From contig NZ_AP014879.1 of assembly GCF_002355735.1 (NCBI RefSeq), positions 2,635,501 to 2,699,500 on the forward strand: DNA of 64,000 bases. The letters run 5' to 3'. Shown piece after piece: positions 16,308 through 25,627 of this stretch. The notes beneath the pieces were generated by a model. That model was not told the DNA's origin and did not search any database. It worked only from the letters and a program-made list of their open reading frames with translations. Position numbers and translations under genes: made by a program. Position 1 is the first letter of the stretch, and each line of letters starts with the position of its first letter. The stretch is from Sulfuricaulis limicola. GTDB taxonomy: Bacteria > Pseudomonadota > Gammaproteobacteria > Acidiferrobacterales > Sulfurifustaceae.

Positions 16308-19300
16308 CCAAGAATACAACCGATGATACTTCACGGGACATGGATGCCATGGATACGGTGGTCGACGCGGTGGTCAAGACAGGCACCCGGCGCGGGCCGT
16401 TCGCGGTTTTCCGCAAACCGCCAAAATTCAAATATCCCGGTATCCGCAAGGCGCTCGACGGCGGTGCCGCCGTGGTCATGTGCGAGCGCGAGGCCAGCGA
16501 TGCCGCCGGCGCCTACCCGATCACGCCTTCCACCCAGATGGGCGAATACTGGGCCGAGGCGGTCAGTCAGGGACACCTCAACATCTCGAACCGCCCGCTG
16601 ATCTTCATCGAGCCCGAAGGCGAACACGCCGCCGCCGGCGTGACCGCCGGACTGGCCATGAGCGGCCTGCGCGCCACGAATTTCTCCTCCGGCCAGGGCA
16701 TCGCCTATATGCACGAGTCGCTGTACGCCGCCGCCGGCAAGCGCCTGACCTACGTGCTCAACGTCGGCAGCCGCGCCATCACCAAGGCCAGCCTCAACGT
16801 GCACGCCGGTCACGACGACTATCACGCCGTGGACGACGCCGGTTTCTTCCAGCTCATGGGCAAGAACGCGCAGGAGGTGTGCGACCTGGGTCTGATCGCG
16901 CACAAGATCGCGGAACTCGCGCTTAATCCCGGGCTGGTCGCCCAGGACGGATTTCTCACCACGCACCTGATCGATTCACTGCTGCTGCCCGAACGCGAGC
17001 TGATCGCCGAGTTCCTCGGCCGGCCGGATGACCTCATCGACACGCCGACGCCGGCCCAGCGCCTGATCTTCGGCGCGCAACGCCGGCGCATACCGGCGCT
17101 GTGGGACGTGGACAATCCCATGACCTCGGGCTGCGTGCAGAACCAGGACGCCTACATGCAAGCGGTGGCGGCACAGCGGCCGTATTTCTTCGATCACATC
17201 ACGGCGCTCACCGACCGCGCCATGGCCGAGTACCATGGCCTGACCGGCCGGCGCTATCAACGCGTTCAAACCCACCGTGTCGAGGACGCCGATTATCTGA
17301 TCCTCGGTCAGGGCAGCATGGTCAGCACCGCCGAGGCCGTGGCTGACTGGCTGCGCGAACACCGGCGCCTGCGCGTGGGCGTGGTGAACCTCACCATGTT
17401 CCGTCCGTTCCCCGGCGACCTGCTGGGGGAACTGCTCAAGGGCCGCCAGGGCGTCACGGTGCTGGAACGCACCGACCAGCCGCTGGCCGAGGACCTGCCG
17501 CTGATGCGCGAAGTGCGCGCCTGCGTCGGCAAGTGCGTCGAGAACGGCCTGGCGCGCGACGGCGCGCTGCCTTACCCGGGCTACGCCGTCTACGCCAAGT
17601 CGCCGCACATCCCGCTGCTGTATTCCGGTTCGTTCGGGCTGGGCAGCCGCGACCTGCAGCCGGAGGCGATCATCGGCGCGGTCGAGAACATGCTACCCAA
17701 AGGCGCAAAGAAGAAATTTTTCTACCTGTCGATCGATTTCGCTCATCCCCGTCCCGACTCGCCGAAACAGGAGCTGCATCAACAGGCACTGCTCGATGCC
17801 TACCCGCGGATTCGCGAACTCAGCGTCCACGGCAGCGAAAACCCCAACCTCATGCCGCCGGGTTCGATCACGGCGCGCATGCACTCGGTCGGCGGCTGGG
17901 GCGCCATGACCACGGGCAAGAACCTGGCGGTGACGCTGTTCGAGCTGCTCGGCTATCACATCAAGGCCAATCCCAAGTACGGCTCGGAGAAGAAGGGCCA
18001 GCCCACGACATTCTACCTCGCGGCGGCGCCCGAGCCGATCCGCATCAACTGCGAATACACCCATGTCGACGTGGTGCTGTCGCCAGACCCGAACGTGTTC
18101 CGTTATTCCGATCCGCTGACCGGACTGCGCCGCGGCGGCGTGTTCATCATCCAGAGCGACCTGGACACGCCCGGGGCGGTGTGGCAATCGCTGCCGGCGG
18201 CGGCGCAAAAGTTCATCGTTGAGCAGGATATTCGCGTGTTCTATGTCGACGCCTTCAAAATCGCGCGCGTCGAGGCGAGCGATGCGGAGTTGCAGATGCG
18301 CATGCAGGGCAACGCGTTTCAGGGGTCGTTCTTCGCCGCCTGCGATCACGCCGGCATCGCGCGTTTTCCGGAAGCTGAATTGTTCCATGCCATCGAAGAC
18401 CAGTTGCGCGAGAAATTCGGTGGCAAGGGCGCGCACGTGGTCGAGGACAACCTGCGGGTGGTGCGGCGCGGCTATGAGGAACTGCGCGAGATCACCGACA
18501 AGACCGTGAGCCCGCCGACCGTGGTGGCCCTGCGCCAGAAACCCGCCCTGCCGACCCTGCTCAAGCGCATGCCGGCCAGCGACGATCGCCGCGCCGACAT
18601 TCATCGTTTTTGGGAACAAACCGGCCGCCTCTATACCGGCGGCGACGGCAGCGACAATCTCGCCGACCCGTTCATGGCCCTGGGCCTGATGCCGGCGGCG
18701 ACCGGCGCGTTCCGCGACATGACCCAGATCCGTTTCGAGGTTCCGCGCTGGATTCCGGAGCGCTGCACCGCCTGCGGCGATTGCTACACGGTCTGCCCGG
18801 ACAGCGCCATTCCCGGACTGGTGAACGGCATCGACGAAATCTGCGCCACCGCGATCCGGCGCATCGAGACCGGCGGCCGCCCGACGCGCCAGCTGCGCCG
18901 CGCCGTCCGCATCGTGGAGAAAAAGCTGCGCGCCGTCATTGCCGCGGCCGGCGCGGAGGTCAAGGTGCGCGTGCTGCTCGACCGGGTCATCGACGCCACG
19001 CTGGCCGAATCCGCCCTGGCGCCCGACGAGCGCGCCGGCCTGGCGCAGGAGTTCGAATGGTTTCGCGAGGCGCTGGGGGATTTCGACTTCGCCGTCACGC
19101 GGCCGTATTACCACGTCAGGGAAAAGCGCGCCGCCGGCAGCGGCGGCCTGTTCTCGCTCACGGTCAATCCGTACACCTGCAAGGGCTGCATGGAGTGCGT
19201 CGCGGTGTGCGCCGACGCCGCCCTCGAGAGCGTCAGGCAGACCCCCGAGGCCGTCGAACAATTGCGCCGGAACTGGAACACCTGGCTCGAGCTGCCGAGC

Positions 19301-21310
19301 ACCGCGCCTGACTATATCCGCATCGACGATCTCGACGCGCGCATCGGCGCGCTCGAGACGCTGCTGCTCGACAAGGCCAATTATCGTTCCATGGTCTGCG
19401 GCGACGGCGCCTGCGTCGGCTGCGGCGAGAAGACCGTGATTCATCTGTTCACCGCCACCGTCACGGCACTGATGCAGCCGCGGGTGCAACAGCACCTCGC
19501 GCATATCGACGATCTCATCGGCAAGCTCGACGCCCATATCCGCCTGAAGCTCGCCGCCGGCATGGACCTGAACGACCCCGGGGCGATCCAGGCGGCCGTC
19601 GCTTCGAGCGCCAGCCAGGACCTGACGCTGGCGCGCCTGGCCGCGCGTCTCGACGCCCGGCGCACGACCCAGCCGCTCGATCCGGAATGGCTCACACGCG
19701 TCACCGGCCTGCTCGAGAAACTCCGTGCGCTCCAGGCCCGGTACACCGCCGATGCCGACCACAACGGCCGCGCCGCGCTCGGCGTGATCAACGCCACCGG
19801 CTGCACCTCGGTGTGGGGCTCGACCTTCCCGTACAACCCCTACCCGTTCCCGTGGAGCAGCCACCTGTTCCAGGATTCGCCGTCGGTGGCCATGGGCGTG
19901 TTCTCGGGTCACATGGCCAAGATGGCCGAGGGCTTCAAGGCCATACGCAGCGCCGAACTCGAGCTTGCCGGCGAGTACGAACCGGCCAGACACGAGGCGT
20001 TTTTCGCGCGCTTCGACTGGCACCAGTTCAGCGACGCGGAGTTCCAGCTGTGCCCGCCGGTGGTGTCGATCGGCGGCGACGGCGCGATGTACGACATCGG
20101 TTTCCAGAATCTCTCGCGCATGATGATGACCGGCATGCCGATCAAGGTGCTGGTGCTCGACACCCAGGTGTACTCCAACACCGGCGGCCAGGCCTGCACC
20201 TCGGGCTTTCTCGCGCAGGTGTCCGACATGGCGCCGTTCGGCCGCGCGGGCAAGGGCAAGAGCGAGATTCGCAAGGAGATGGGTCTCATCGGCCTGGCGC
20301 ATCGCACCGCCTACGTGATGCAGGGTTCGATCGCCAACGTCACCCATCTCATCGAGAGCTACATCGAGGGCCTGAACAGCCGCCGTCCGGCGGTGTTCAA
20401 CGTCTACGCCGTGTGCCAGACGGAACACGGCGTGACCGACAATTCCGCCGCGCGTCAGAGCAAGCTGGCGCTCGAGGGGCGCGCCTATCCGCTGTTCCGT
20501 TACAACCCGGACAAGGGGGCCACGCTCAAGGAGTGCACCGATCTCGACGGCAATCCCGCGGTCGAGGCCGACTGGCCGACGTACAAGCTCGGTTACCTCG
20601 ATGAAAACGGCGCCGCGGCATCCATGGAGCTGCCCCTGACCTTCGCCGATTTCGCCTTCAGCGAGGGCCGGTTCCGCAAGCATTTCCGCCCGGCGCCGCG
20701 CGAGCTCGGCGACGACAACCTGGTGCCGCTGAGCGAATACCTCGACCTGACCGAGGATGAAATCCGCGGCCGCTTCCCGTTCCTGTGGGCGGTCGACAAG
20801 CACAACCATCTCACACGCGTGCTGGTGGCGCCGGAAATGGTGCGGGCCTGCGCCGAACGGCGCGGGTTCTGGCGGCTGCTCAAGTCGCTCGCCGGCGCCG
20901 GCAACGGCATCGACGCCGACGCCATCGCCGCCGCGGCGCGCAACGAGATGGCGCAACAGCTCGAAGCGGCGATTCATTCGATCACCGGCGATGCGCATGC
21001 CCCTGCCACGACACCGGCCACCGCCGGTGCGACGTTGCCGGCCACGACGGGCGCGGCGGCGTTCGAGCCGGTATGGATCGAGACACCGGAGTGCACCACC
21101 TGCGACGAGTGCACCACGATCAACCCCCATATCTTCGCCTACAACGACGACGAGAAGGCCGTCGTGCGCGACCCGCGCGGCGGACCGTTCCGCGACATCG
21201 TGCGCGCCGCCGAAAAATGCACCGGGCGCATCATCCATCCGGGCACGCCGGCCAACCCGAACGAGCCCGGCCTGGACAAGCTCATCCAGCGCGCGGCCAA
21301 GTATCAGTAA
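16304..21310 (+). CDS. Giant 2-oxoacid:ferredoxin oxidoreductase (PFOR-like) within the Rnf operon
   Basis: This 1,668-residue protein has the domain order of pyruvate:ferredoxin oxidoreductase: the POR N-terminal domain (DAAGAYPITPSTQMGEYW), the gamma-type domain (HSVGGWGAMTTGKNLA), two ferredoxin motifs (ERCTACGDCYTVCP from Cys821; YTCKGCMECVAVC from Cys959), and the thiamine-diphosphate domain (CGDGACVGCGEKT from Cys1032; GDGAMYDIG near 1257; YSNTGGQ). NifJ-type enzymes have about 1,170-1,200 residues. The surplus includes a helical insertion of about 100 residues inside the TPP domain and a C-terminal one-cluster ferredoxin (ECTTCDECTTINP from Cys1597) after an Ala/Thr/Pro linker. It oxidises a 2-oxoacid, substrate unknown, and probably hands electrons to RnfB. 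Confidence 0.87.
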   Translation: MTKNTTDDTSRDMDAMDTVVDAVVKTGTRRGPFAVFRKPPKFKYPGIRKALDGGAAVVMCEREASDAAGAYPITPSTQMGEYWAEAVSQGHLNISNRPLIFIEPEGEHAAAGVTAGLAMSGLRATNFSSGQGIAYMHESLYAAAGKRLTYVLNVGSRAITKASLNVHAGHDDYHAVDDAGFFQLMGKNAQEVCDLGLIAHKIAELALNPGLVAQDGFLTTHLIDSLLLPERELIAEFLGRPDDLIDTPTPAQRLIFGAQRRRIPALWDVDNPMTSGCVQNQDAYMQAVAAQRPYFFDHITALTDRAMAEYHGLTGRRYQRVQTHRVEDADYLILGQGSMVSTAEAVADWLREHRRLRVGVVNLTMFRPFPGDLLGELLKGRQGVTVLERTDQPLAEDLPLMREVRACVGKCVENGLARDGALPYPGYAVYAKSPHIPLLYSGSFGLGSRDLQPEAIIGAVENMLPKGAKKKFFYLSIDFAHPRPDSPKQELHQQALLDAYPRIRELSVHGSENPNLMPPGSITARMHSVGGWGAMTTGKNLAVTLFELLGYHIKANPKYGSEKKGQPTTFYLAAAPEPIRINCEYTHVDVVLSPDPNVFRYSDPLTGLRRGGVFIIQSDLDTPGAVWQSLPAAAQKFIVEQDIRVFYVDAFKIARVEASDAELQMRMQGNAFQGSFFAACDHAGIARFPEAELFHAIEDQLREKFGGKGAHVVEDNLRVVRRGYEELREITDKTVSPPTVVALRQKPALPTLLKRMPASDDRRADIHRFWEQTGRLYTGGDGSDNLADPFMALGLMPAATGAFRDMTQIRFEVPRWIPERCTACGDCYTVCPDSAIPGLVNGIDEICATAIRRIETGGRPTRQLRRAVRIVEKKLRAVIAAAGAEVKVRVLLDRVIDATLAESALAPDERAGLAQEFEWFREALGDFDFAVTRPYYHVREKRAAGSGGLFSLTVNPYTCKGCMECVAVCADAALESVRQTPEAVEQLRRNWNTWLELPSTAPDYIRIDDLDARIGALETLLLDKANYRSMVCGDGACVGCGEKTVIHLFTATVTALMQPRVQQHLAHIDDLIGKLDAHIRLKLAAGMDLNDPGAIQAAVASSASQDLTLARLAARLDARRTTQPLDPEWLTRVTGLLEKLRALQARYTADADHNGRAALGVINATGCTSVWGSTFPYNPYPFPWSSHLFQDSPSVAMGVFSGHMAKMAEGFKAIRSAELELAGEYEPARHEAFFARFDWHQFSDAEFQLCPPVVSIGGDGAMYDIGFQNLSRMMMTGMPIKVLVLDTQVYSNTGGQACTSGFLAQVSDMAPFGRAGKGKSEIRKEMGLIGLAHRTAYVMQGSIANVTHLIESYIEGLNSRRPAVFNVYAVCQTEHGVTDNSAARQSKLALEGRAYPLFRYNPDKGATLKECTDLDGNPAVEADWPTYKLGYLDENGAAASMELPLTFADFAFSEGRFRKHFRPAPRELGDDNLVPLSEYLDLTEDEIRGRFPFLWAVDKHNHLTRVLVAPEMVRACAERRGFWRLLKSLAGAGNGIDADAIAAAARNEMAQQLEAAIHSITGDAHAPATTPATAGATLPATTGAAAFEPVWIETPECTTCDECTTINPHIFAYNDDEKAVVRDPRGGPFRDIVRAAEKCTGRIIHPGTPANPNEPGLDKLIQRAAKYQ

Positions 21311-21326
21311 CGAACGAGGAACAACG

Positions 21327-22667
21327 ATGGCGTTTCCCGAAGCATTCACGCGCAGGACCTTCGGCCACGGCGTGCATGCGCCCGAGCACAAGGACCTGAC
21401 GCGCGAACGCCCGATCCGCCGCTTTGCCTTCGCCCCGCGTCTCACGGTGCCCCTGTCACAGCACATCGGAAAGCCGGCGGTGCCGTGCGTGCGCCCGGGC
21501 CAGGAGGTTGGACGCGGCGAACCAATCGCGCTGGCCGACGGTTTTCTCTCGGTGCCGATCCATGCGCCGGTGACGGGCGTGGTCGAGGCCATCCGGCTGA
21601 TGCCGAGCGCGCGCGGACCAAAAACCGGGGCCATTGTCATCAAGACCTATGCGGCCGACGACCAGCAAGTGCTCTACGGTGCGCCACGCACCATCGAAAA
21701 TCTGGCGCCGGCGGAACTGATTCAAGCGATTCAGGACATCGGCCTGGCGGGGCAGGGCGGCGCGGCCTTTCCGACCCACGCCAAGCTGGCGGCGGCGCGC
21801 GAGCATCACGTCGAAACGCTGATCGTGAACGGCTGCGAATGCGAGCCCTATCAAACCACCGATCACCGGCTGATGCTGGAGTGGGTGGACGATCTCATCG
21901 CTGGAATCCATTTCGCGCTGGCGGCGAGCGGCGCCCGGCGCGCCATCATCGGCGTCGAGGACAACAAGCCGGATGCGATTGACGTGTTGCGCCGGCGGCT
22001 GGCGGCGGACGCCTCGATCGCGGTCACGGCGGTCAGGACCAAATATCCGCAGGGATCGGCGGAGTTACTGATTAAAGTGCTGCTCAAGCGCGAAGTGCCG
22101 GCCGGGGGACGTTCCTACGACGTCGGCGCCGTGGTGCAGAATATCGCGACGCTGGTCATGCTCGGGCGTCTGCTGCCACCCGGCCAGGGGTTGATCGAGC
22201 GCGTGGTCACCATCACCGGCGAGGGCGTCAAACAACCCGGCAATTATCTGGTGCCGTTCGGCACGCCGCTCGGCTTCGTGCTCGAGCAGGTCGGTTTCGT
22301 GGGCGACATGAGCCGCGTGATCCTCGGCGGGCCGATGATGGGCACCGCGGTCAGCTCGCTCGACGTTCCGGTCACCAAAGCCACCACGGCGATCGTGGTG
22401 CTACCGGTGCAGCCTGCCACGGCGTCCGCGCCCAGGATGTATCCGTGCATCCGCTGCGGGCGCTGCGTCGCCGCCTGCCCCATGCATCTCAATCCTTCGC
22501 AGCTCGGTTTGCTTGCCGCCAAGCGCGAGTACCGGGCGATGCAGGAGCGGTTCCACCTGGACGCCTGCTTCGAGTGCGGCTCCTGCACCTATGTATGCCC
22601 GGCGCACATCCCGCTGGTGCAATACCTGCGCATCGCCAAGGCCCTGAACCGCGAGCAGGCAGCCTGA
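21327..22667 (+). CDS. rnfC: Electron transport complex subunit RnfC
   Basis: RnfC carries the NADH-reactive FMN site and two [4Fe-4S] clusters. The 446-residue protein has the N-terminal RnfC barrel/sandwich region (KPAVPCVRPGQEVGRGE, SVPIHAPVTGVVE), the NADH/FMN motif IGLAGQGGAAFPTHAKL, NGCECEPYQTTDHRLM, and two C-terminal ferredoxin motifs (YPCIRCGRCVAACPMHL and ACFECGSCTYVCPAHIP). It lacks the long C-terminal repeats of enterobacterial RsxC. The ATG at 21327 lies 16 bp after the oxidoreductase stop and follows GAGGAA. Confidence 0.93.
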   Translation: MAFPEAFTRRTFGHGVHAPEHKDLTRERPIRRFAFAPRLTVPLSQHIGKPAVPCVRPGQEVGRGEPIALADGFLSVPIHAPVTGVVEAIRLMPSARGPKTGAIVIKTYAADDQQVLYGAPRTIENLAPAELIQAIQDIGLAGQGGAAFPTHAKLAAAREHHVETLIVNGCECEPYQTTDHRLMLEWVDDLIAGIHFALAASGARRAIIGVEDNKPDAIDVLRRRLAADASIAVTAVRTKYPQGSAELLIKVLLKREVPAGGRSYDVGAVVQNIATLVMLGRLLPPGQGLIERVVTITGEGVKQPGNYLVPFGTPLGFVLEQVGFVGDMSRVILGGPMMGTAVSSLDVPVTKATTAIVVLPVQPATASAPRMYPCIRCGRCVAACPMHLNPSQLGLLAAKREYRAMQERFHLDACFECGSCTYVCPAHIPLVQYLRIAKALNREQAA

Positions 22668-22669
22668 CC

Positions 22670-23719
22670 ATGGCGGGACCGCCACGCATCGAGATTCGCA
22701 GCTCACCGCACCTCCATGAGGCGGTGAGCGTGGACATGATCATGCGCCACGTGGTGTATGCGCTGCTGCCGATCTGCGTGTTTGCGGTTTACCTGTTCGG
22801 GCTGAGCGCGGCGGCGCTGATCGTCACGGTGCTGGGCGCCTGCCTGCTGACCGAGCACCTGTTCAACCGCTTCGCGCAAAAGCCGAACAGCCTGGGCGAT
22901 TTCAGCGCGGTGATCACCGGCCTGCTGCTGGCGCTGACGCTGCCACCCGGATTTCCCCTGTGGATGGGCGCCACCGCCGGCGTCATCGCCATCGCGCTCG
23001 GCAAGGTGGTGTTCGGCGGCCTGGGTCAGAACGTGTTCAATCCGGCGCTGGTCGGGCGCGCCTTCGCGCAGGCGGCGTTTCCGGTGGCGATCACGTCCTG
23101 GTCGCCGGCCCTGGCCCCGGGGCGTTTCGACACGCTGCTCCCGTCCACGCTCACGCCTCCGTTCATGTTGCCGGCGGCGGCCAGCGCGGCGCCTGGCACC
23201 GTGGTGGACGCGGTCAGCAGCGCGACGCCGCTGACCCTGCAGAAATTCGACCACGTCACCACCAATACCGTGGATCTGTTTACCGGCATGACCGGCGGCT
23301 CGACCGGCGAAACCGCGGCGCTGCTGATCCTGCTGTGCGGCGCCTACCTCGCGTTGCGCCGCATGCTCGACTGGCGCATCCCGGCGGGCATGCTGGGGAG
23401 CGCCGCGGCGCTCGCCGGCGTTTTCCATTTGGCCGACCCGGCGAAATATCCCGACCCGCTGTTCACACTGTTCTCCGGCGGCCTGATGCTGGGCGCGGTG
23501 TTCATGGCCACGGACGTGGTGGCCTCGCCGCTCACACCACGCGGAGTGTGGATTTATGGAATCCTGATCGGCGTGCTGACGGTGCTGATCCGTCTCTTCG
23601 GCGGCCTGCCCGAAGGCGTCATGTACGCGATCCTGATCGGCAATGCGGCCTCGCCGCTGATCGCGGTGCTCACCCAGCCGCGCGCGTTCGGCGAAGTCAA
23701 ACGCAGGAAACCGACATGA
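22670..23719 (+). CDS. rnfD: Electron transport complex subunit RnfD
   Basis: RnfD is a polytopic membrane subunit with covalently bound FMN. The 349-residue protein shows the expected hydrophobic helices and the FMN-threonine motif as AVSSATPLT (usual form SGATxL). The PNSLGDFSAVITGLLLALTLPP segment and FGGLGQNVFNPALVGRAF are typical of RnfD/NqrB. It starts 2 bp after the rnfC stop and overlaps rnfG by 4 bp (ATGA). Confidence 0.93.
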   Translation: MAGPPRIEIRSSPHLHEAVSVDMIMRHVVYALLPICVFAVYLFGLSAAALIVTVLGACLLTEHLFNRFAQKPNSLGDFSAVITGLLLALTLPPGFPLWMGATAGVIAIALGKVVFGGLGQNVFNPALVGRAFAQAAFPVAITSWSPALAPGRFDTLLPSTLTPPFMLPAAASAAPGTVVDAVSSATPLTLQKFDHVTTNTVDLFTGMTGGSTGETAALLILLCGAYLALRRMLDWRIPAGMLGSAAALAGVFHLADPAKYPDPLFTLFSGGLMLGAVFMATDVVASPLTPRGVWIYGILIGVLTVLIRLFGGLPEGVMYAILIGNAASPLIAVLTQPRAFGEVKRRKPT

Positions 23720-24396
23720 GCGCGATGGCACCCGTGACACCGACGTCCCCGGCAAGCCGGGCGATGATCATCACGCTCGGCGGCGTGGCCCTGCTGTCCG
23801 GCTTTCTGCTGACGCTGGTCTATCAGCTGACGCTGCCCTACATCGAGGCCAACCAGCGCCTGGCGGTCGAGCGCGCGGTATTCAAAATTTATCCGCAGGC
23901 GCAAACGCGCGTCGGCGTGGTGCTCGGCGCCAACGGCCTGCGGCCGGGCGAGACCGCAGCACGGGGCGAGATTCTGGCCCACGCCGTCTATGACCAGACC
24001 GGCAAATTACACGGTCTGGTCGCCGAGGCGGCGGCGCACGGTTACGCCGGCGTGATCCGCCTGCTGTACGGCTGGTCGCCCGCGTGCCAGTGCATCACCG
24101 GCATCAGCGTGCTGCAAAGCACCGAGACCCCGGGATTCGGCGACAAGATCGCCACCGACCCGGATTTCCTCGCCAACTTCCGCGCCCTCGACGTGCGCCT
24201 CAACCCCGAGGGCAGCGCCCTGCTGCACCCCGTGGTCACGGTCAAGCACGGCACCAAGACCGGGGCCTGGCAGGTGGACGCGATCTCGGGCGCCACCATC
24301 ACCTCCAAGGCCGTGGGTCGCATGCTCAATCAAAGCGCGCAGGCGCTGCTGCCGGGCGTGGCGCGCGATCTCGATAAAATCCGGAGCAAACCATAA
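23716..24396 (+). CDS. rnfG: Electron transport complex subunit RnfG
   Basis: RnfG has one N-terminal membrane helix (MIITLGGVALLSGFLLTLVYQLT) and a periplasmic FMN-binding domain. The covalent FMN site is ISGATITSKAV, with the Thr in the S(T)GAT-x-TS motif. VLQSTETPGFGDKI is the other conserved block. At 226 residues it is of normal size. It overlaps rnfD by 4 bp and rnfE by 1 bp. Confidence 0.93.
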   Translation: MSAMAPVTPTSPASRAMIITLGGVALLSGFLLTLVYQLTLPYIEANQRLAVERAVFKIYPQAQTRVGVVLGANGLRPGETAARGEILAHAVYDQTGKLHGLVAEAAAHGYAGVIRLLYGWSPACQCITGISVLQSTETPGFGDKIATDPDFLANFRALDVRLNPEGSALLHPVVTVKHGTKTGAWQVDAISGATITSKAVGRMLNQSAQALLPGVARDLDKIRSKP

Positions 24397-25052
24397 TGGC
24401 CAACGCCCCGAAACCGGCGCCGGTGACCCTGGATACCTTCCTGGAAGGCATCTGGCGGGAGAATCCGATCTTCGTGATGATGCTCGGCATGTGCCCGACG
24501 CTGGCGGTGAGCAATTCGGTGATCAACGCCGTCGCCATGGGGATCGCCACCGCTCTGGTGCTGGTGGCCGCCGCGGCCTTTGCCTCCGTAACGCGCAAGC
24601 TGATCCCGCACCAGGTGCGGCTGGTCACCTATGTCGTCGTCATCGCCACCTTCGTGACCATCATGGACTACGTGATCCACGCCATCAGTCTCGATCTTTA
24701 CAACGCCCTCGGCGCCTTCATCCAGCTGATCGTGGTCAACACGCTCATCCTCGGGCGCGTCGAGGGCCATGCCTCCAAGCGGCCGCTGCTGCCGGCCGTG
24801 GTCAACGCCACGGGCGTGGGCGTGGGCTTCGTGCTCGGACTGTTCTGCCTGGGGGCGGTGCGCGAGCTGCTCGGCAACGGGAGCTTCGCCGGATGGCCGG
24901 TCTTCGGACCGGACTTTCAGCCGTGGCTGGTGATGATGCTGCCGCCGGGCGGATTCTTCGTGCTCGGTGCCTGGCTGCTGCTGCTCAACGGGATCAAGGC
25001 GCGCGGCGCGCGCCGTGTCGCCGAAAAGGAGGCCACCGATGGGATCGGATGA
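24396..25052 (+). CDS. rnfE: Electron transport complex subunit RnfE
   Basis: RnfE is one of two homologous six-helix subunits that together hold an intramembrane [2Fe-2S] cluster with RnfA. The 218-residue protein has the first half-site Cys in NPIFVMMLGMCPTLAVSNS. The second expected Cys, in the motif usually written TNC(I/L)xxGR, is Thr here (LIVVNTLILGR, codon ACG). A Cys further on (GLFCLGAVREL) is also seen in other RnfE proteins. The start ATG overlaps the rnfG TAA by one base. Apart from the missing Cys, length and helices are normal. Confidence 0.9.
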   Translation: MANAPKPAPVTLDTFLEGIWRENPIFVMMLGMCPTLAVSNSVINAVAMGIATALVLVAAAAFASVTRKLIPHQVRLVTYVVVIATFVTIMDYVIHAISLDLYNALGAFIQLIVVNTLILGRVEGHASKRPLLPAVVNATGVGVGFVLGLFCLGAVRELLGNGSFAGWPVFGPDFQPWLVMMLPPGGFFVLGAWLLLLNGIKARGARRVAEKEATDGIG

Positions 25053-25623
25053 ATCGCTGTGGACCATTTTCATCAATGCCATGCTGGTCAACAATTTCGT
25101 CCTGAGCCTGTTTCTCGGCCTGTGTTCCTACCTGGGCGTGTCCGCCCGGTACAACACCGCGTTGCCGATGGGCATCGCGGTCACGTTCGTGATGGTGGTG
25201 GGATCGCTGTGCGCCTACGCCCTCAACCTGATACTGATCTATTTCGATCTCGAGTTCCTGCGGCTCATCAGTTACATCGTGGTCATCGCCTCCACGGTGC
25301 AGCTGGTCGAGATGGTGATGAAGAAGTACGTCCCGGCGGTGTTCCGCGCGCTCGGGATTTATCTGCCGCTGATCGCCACCAACTGCGTGGTGCTGGCACC
25401 GCCGCTGTTCCAGACCGCGCGCGGCTACGACCTGGTGCAATCGCTGGTCTTCAGCTTCGGGGCGGGTTGCGGTTACATCCTGGCGATCGTGCTGCTGGCG
25501 GGCCTGCGCGAACGGCTGCAGCTCGCGAATGTGCCCGCCCTGGCCCAGGGCGGCGCCCTGACCGTGATACTGGCCGGCTTCCTGTCGCTCGCGTTCATGG
25601 GCTTCGCCGGCCTGGGAGGATAA
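25039..25623 (+). CDS. rnfA: Electron transport complex subunit RnfA
   Basis: RnfA pairs with RnfE in the membrane core. The 194-residue protein matches E. coli RnfA (193). Both cluster cysteines are present, in NNFVLSLFLGLCSYLGVS and IATNCVVLAPPLF. The ATG at 25039 follows AAGGAGG inside the end of rnfE, giving a 14-bp overlap. It is the last canonical rnf gene; a small four-cysteine protein follows after 4 bp. Confidence 0.93.
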   Translation: MGSDESLWTIFINAMLVNNFVLSLFLGLCSYLGVSARYNTALPMGIAVTFVMVVGSLCAYALNLILIYFDLEFLRLISYIVVIASTVQLVEMVMKKYVPAVFRALGIYLPLIATNCVVLAPPLFQTARGYDLVQSLVFSFGAGCGYILAIVLLAGLRERLQLANVPALAQGGALTVILAGFLSLAFMGFAGLGG

Positions 25624-25627
25624 ACCG

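Noticed and set aside
17693-21643. A 1,316-codon open frame on the minus strand opposite the 2-oxoacid oxidoreductase and the start of rnfC
   Set aside because: It is a by-product of high GC and codon bias in the real genes. The translation is low-complexity (Arg, His, Ala, Gly-rich) with no domains or ribosome-binding site.
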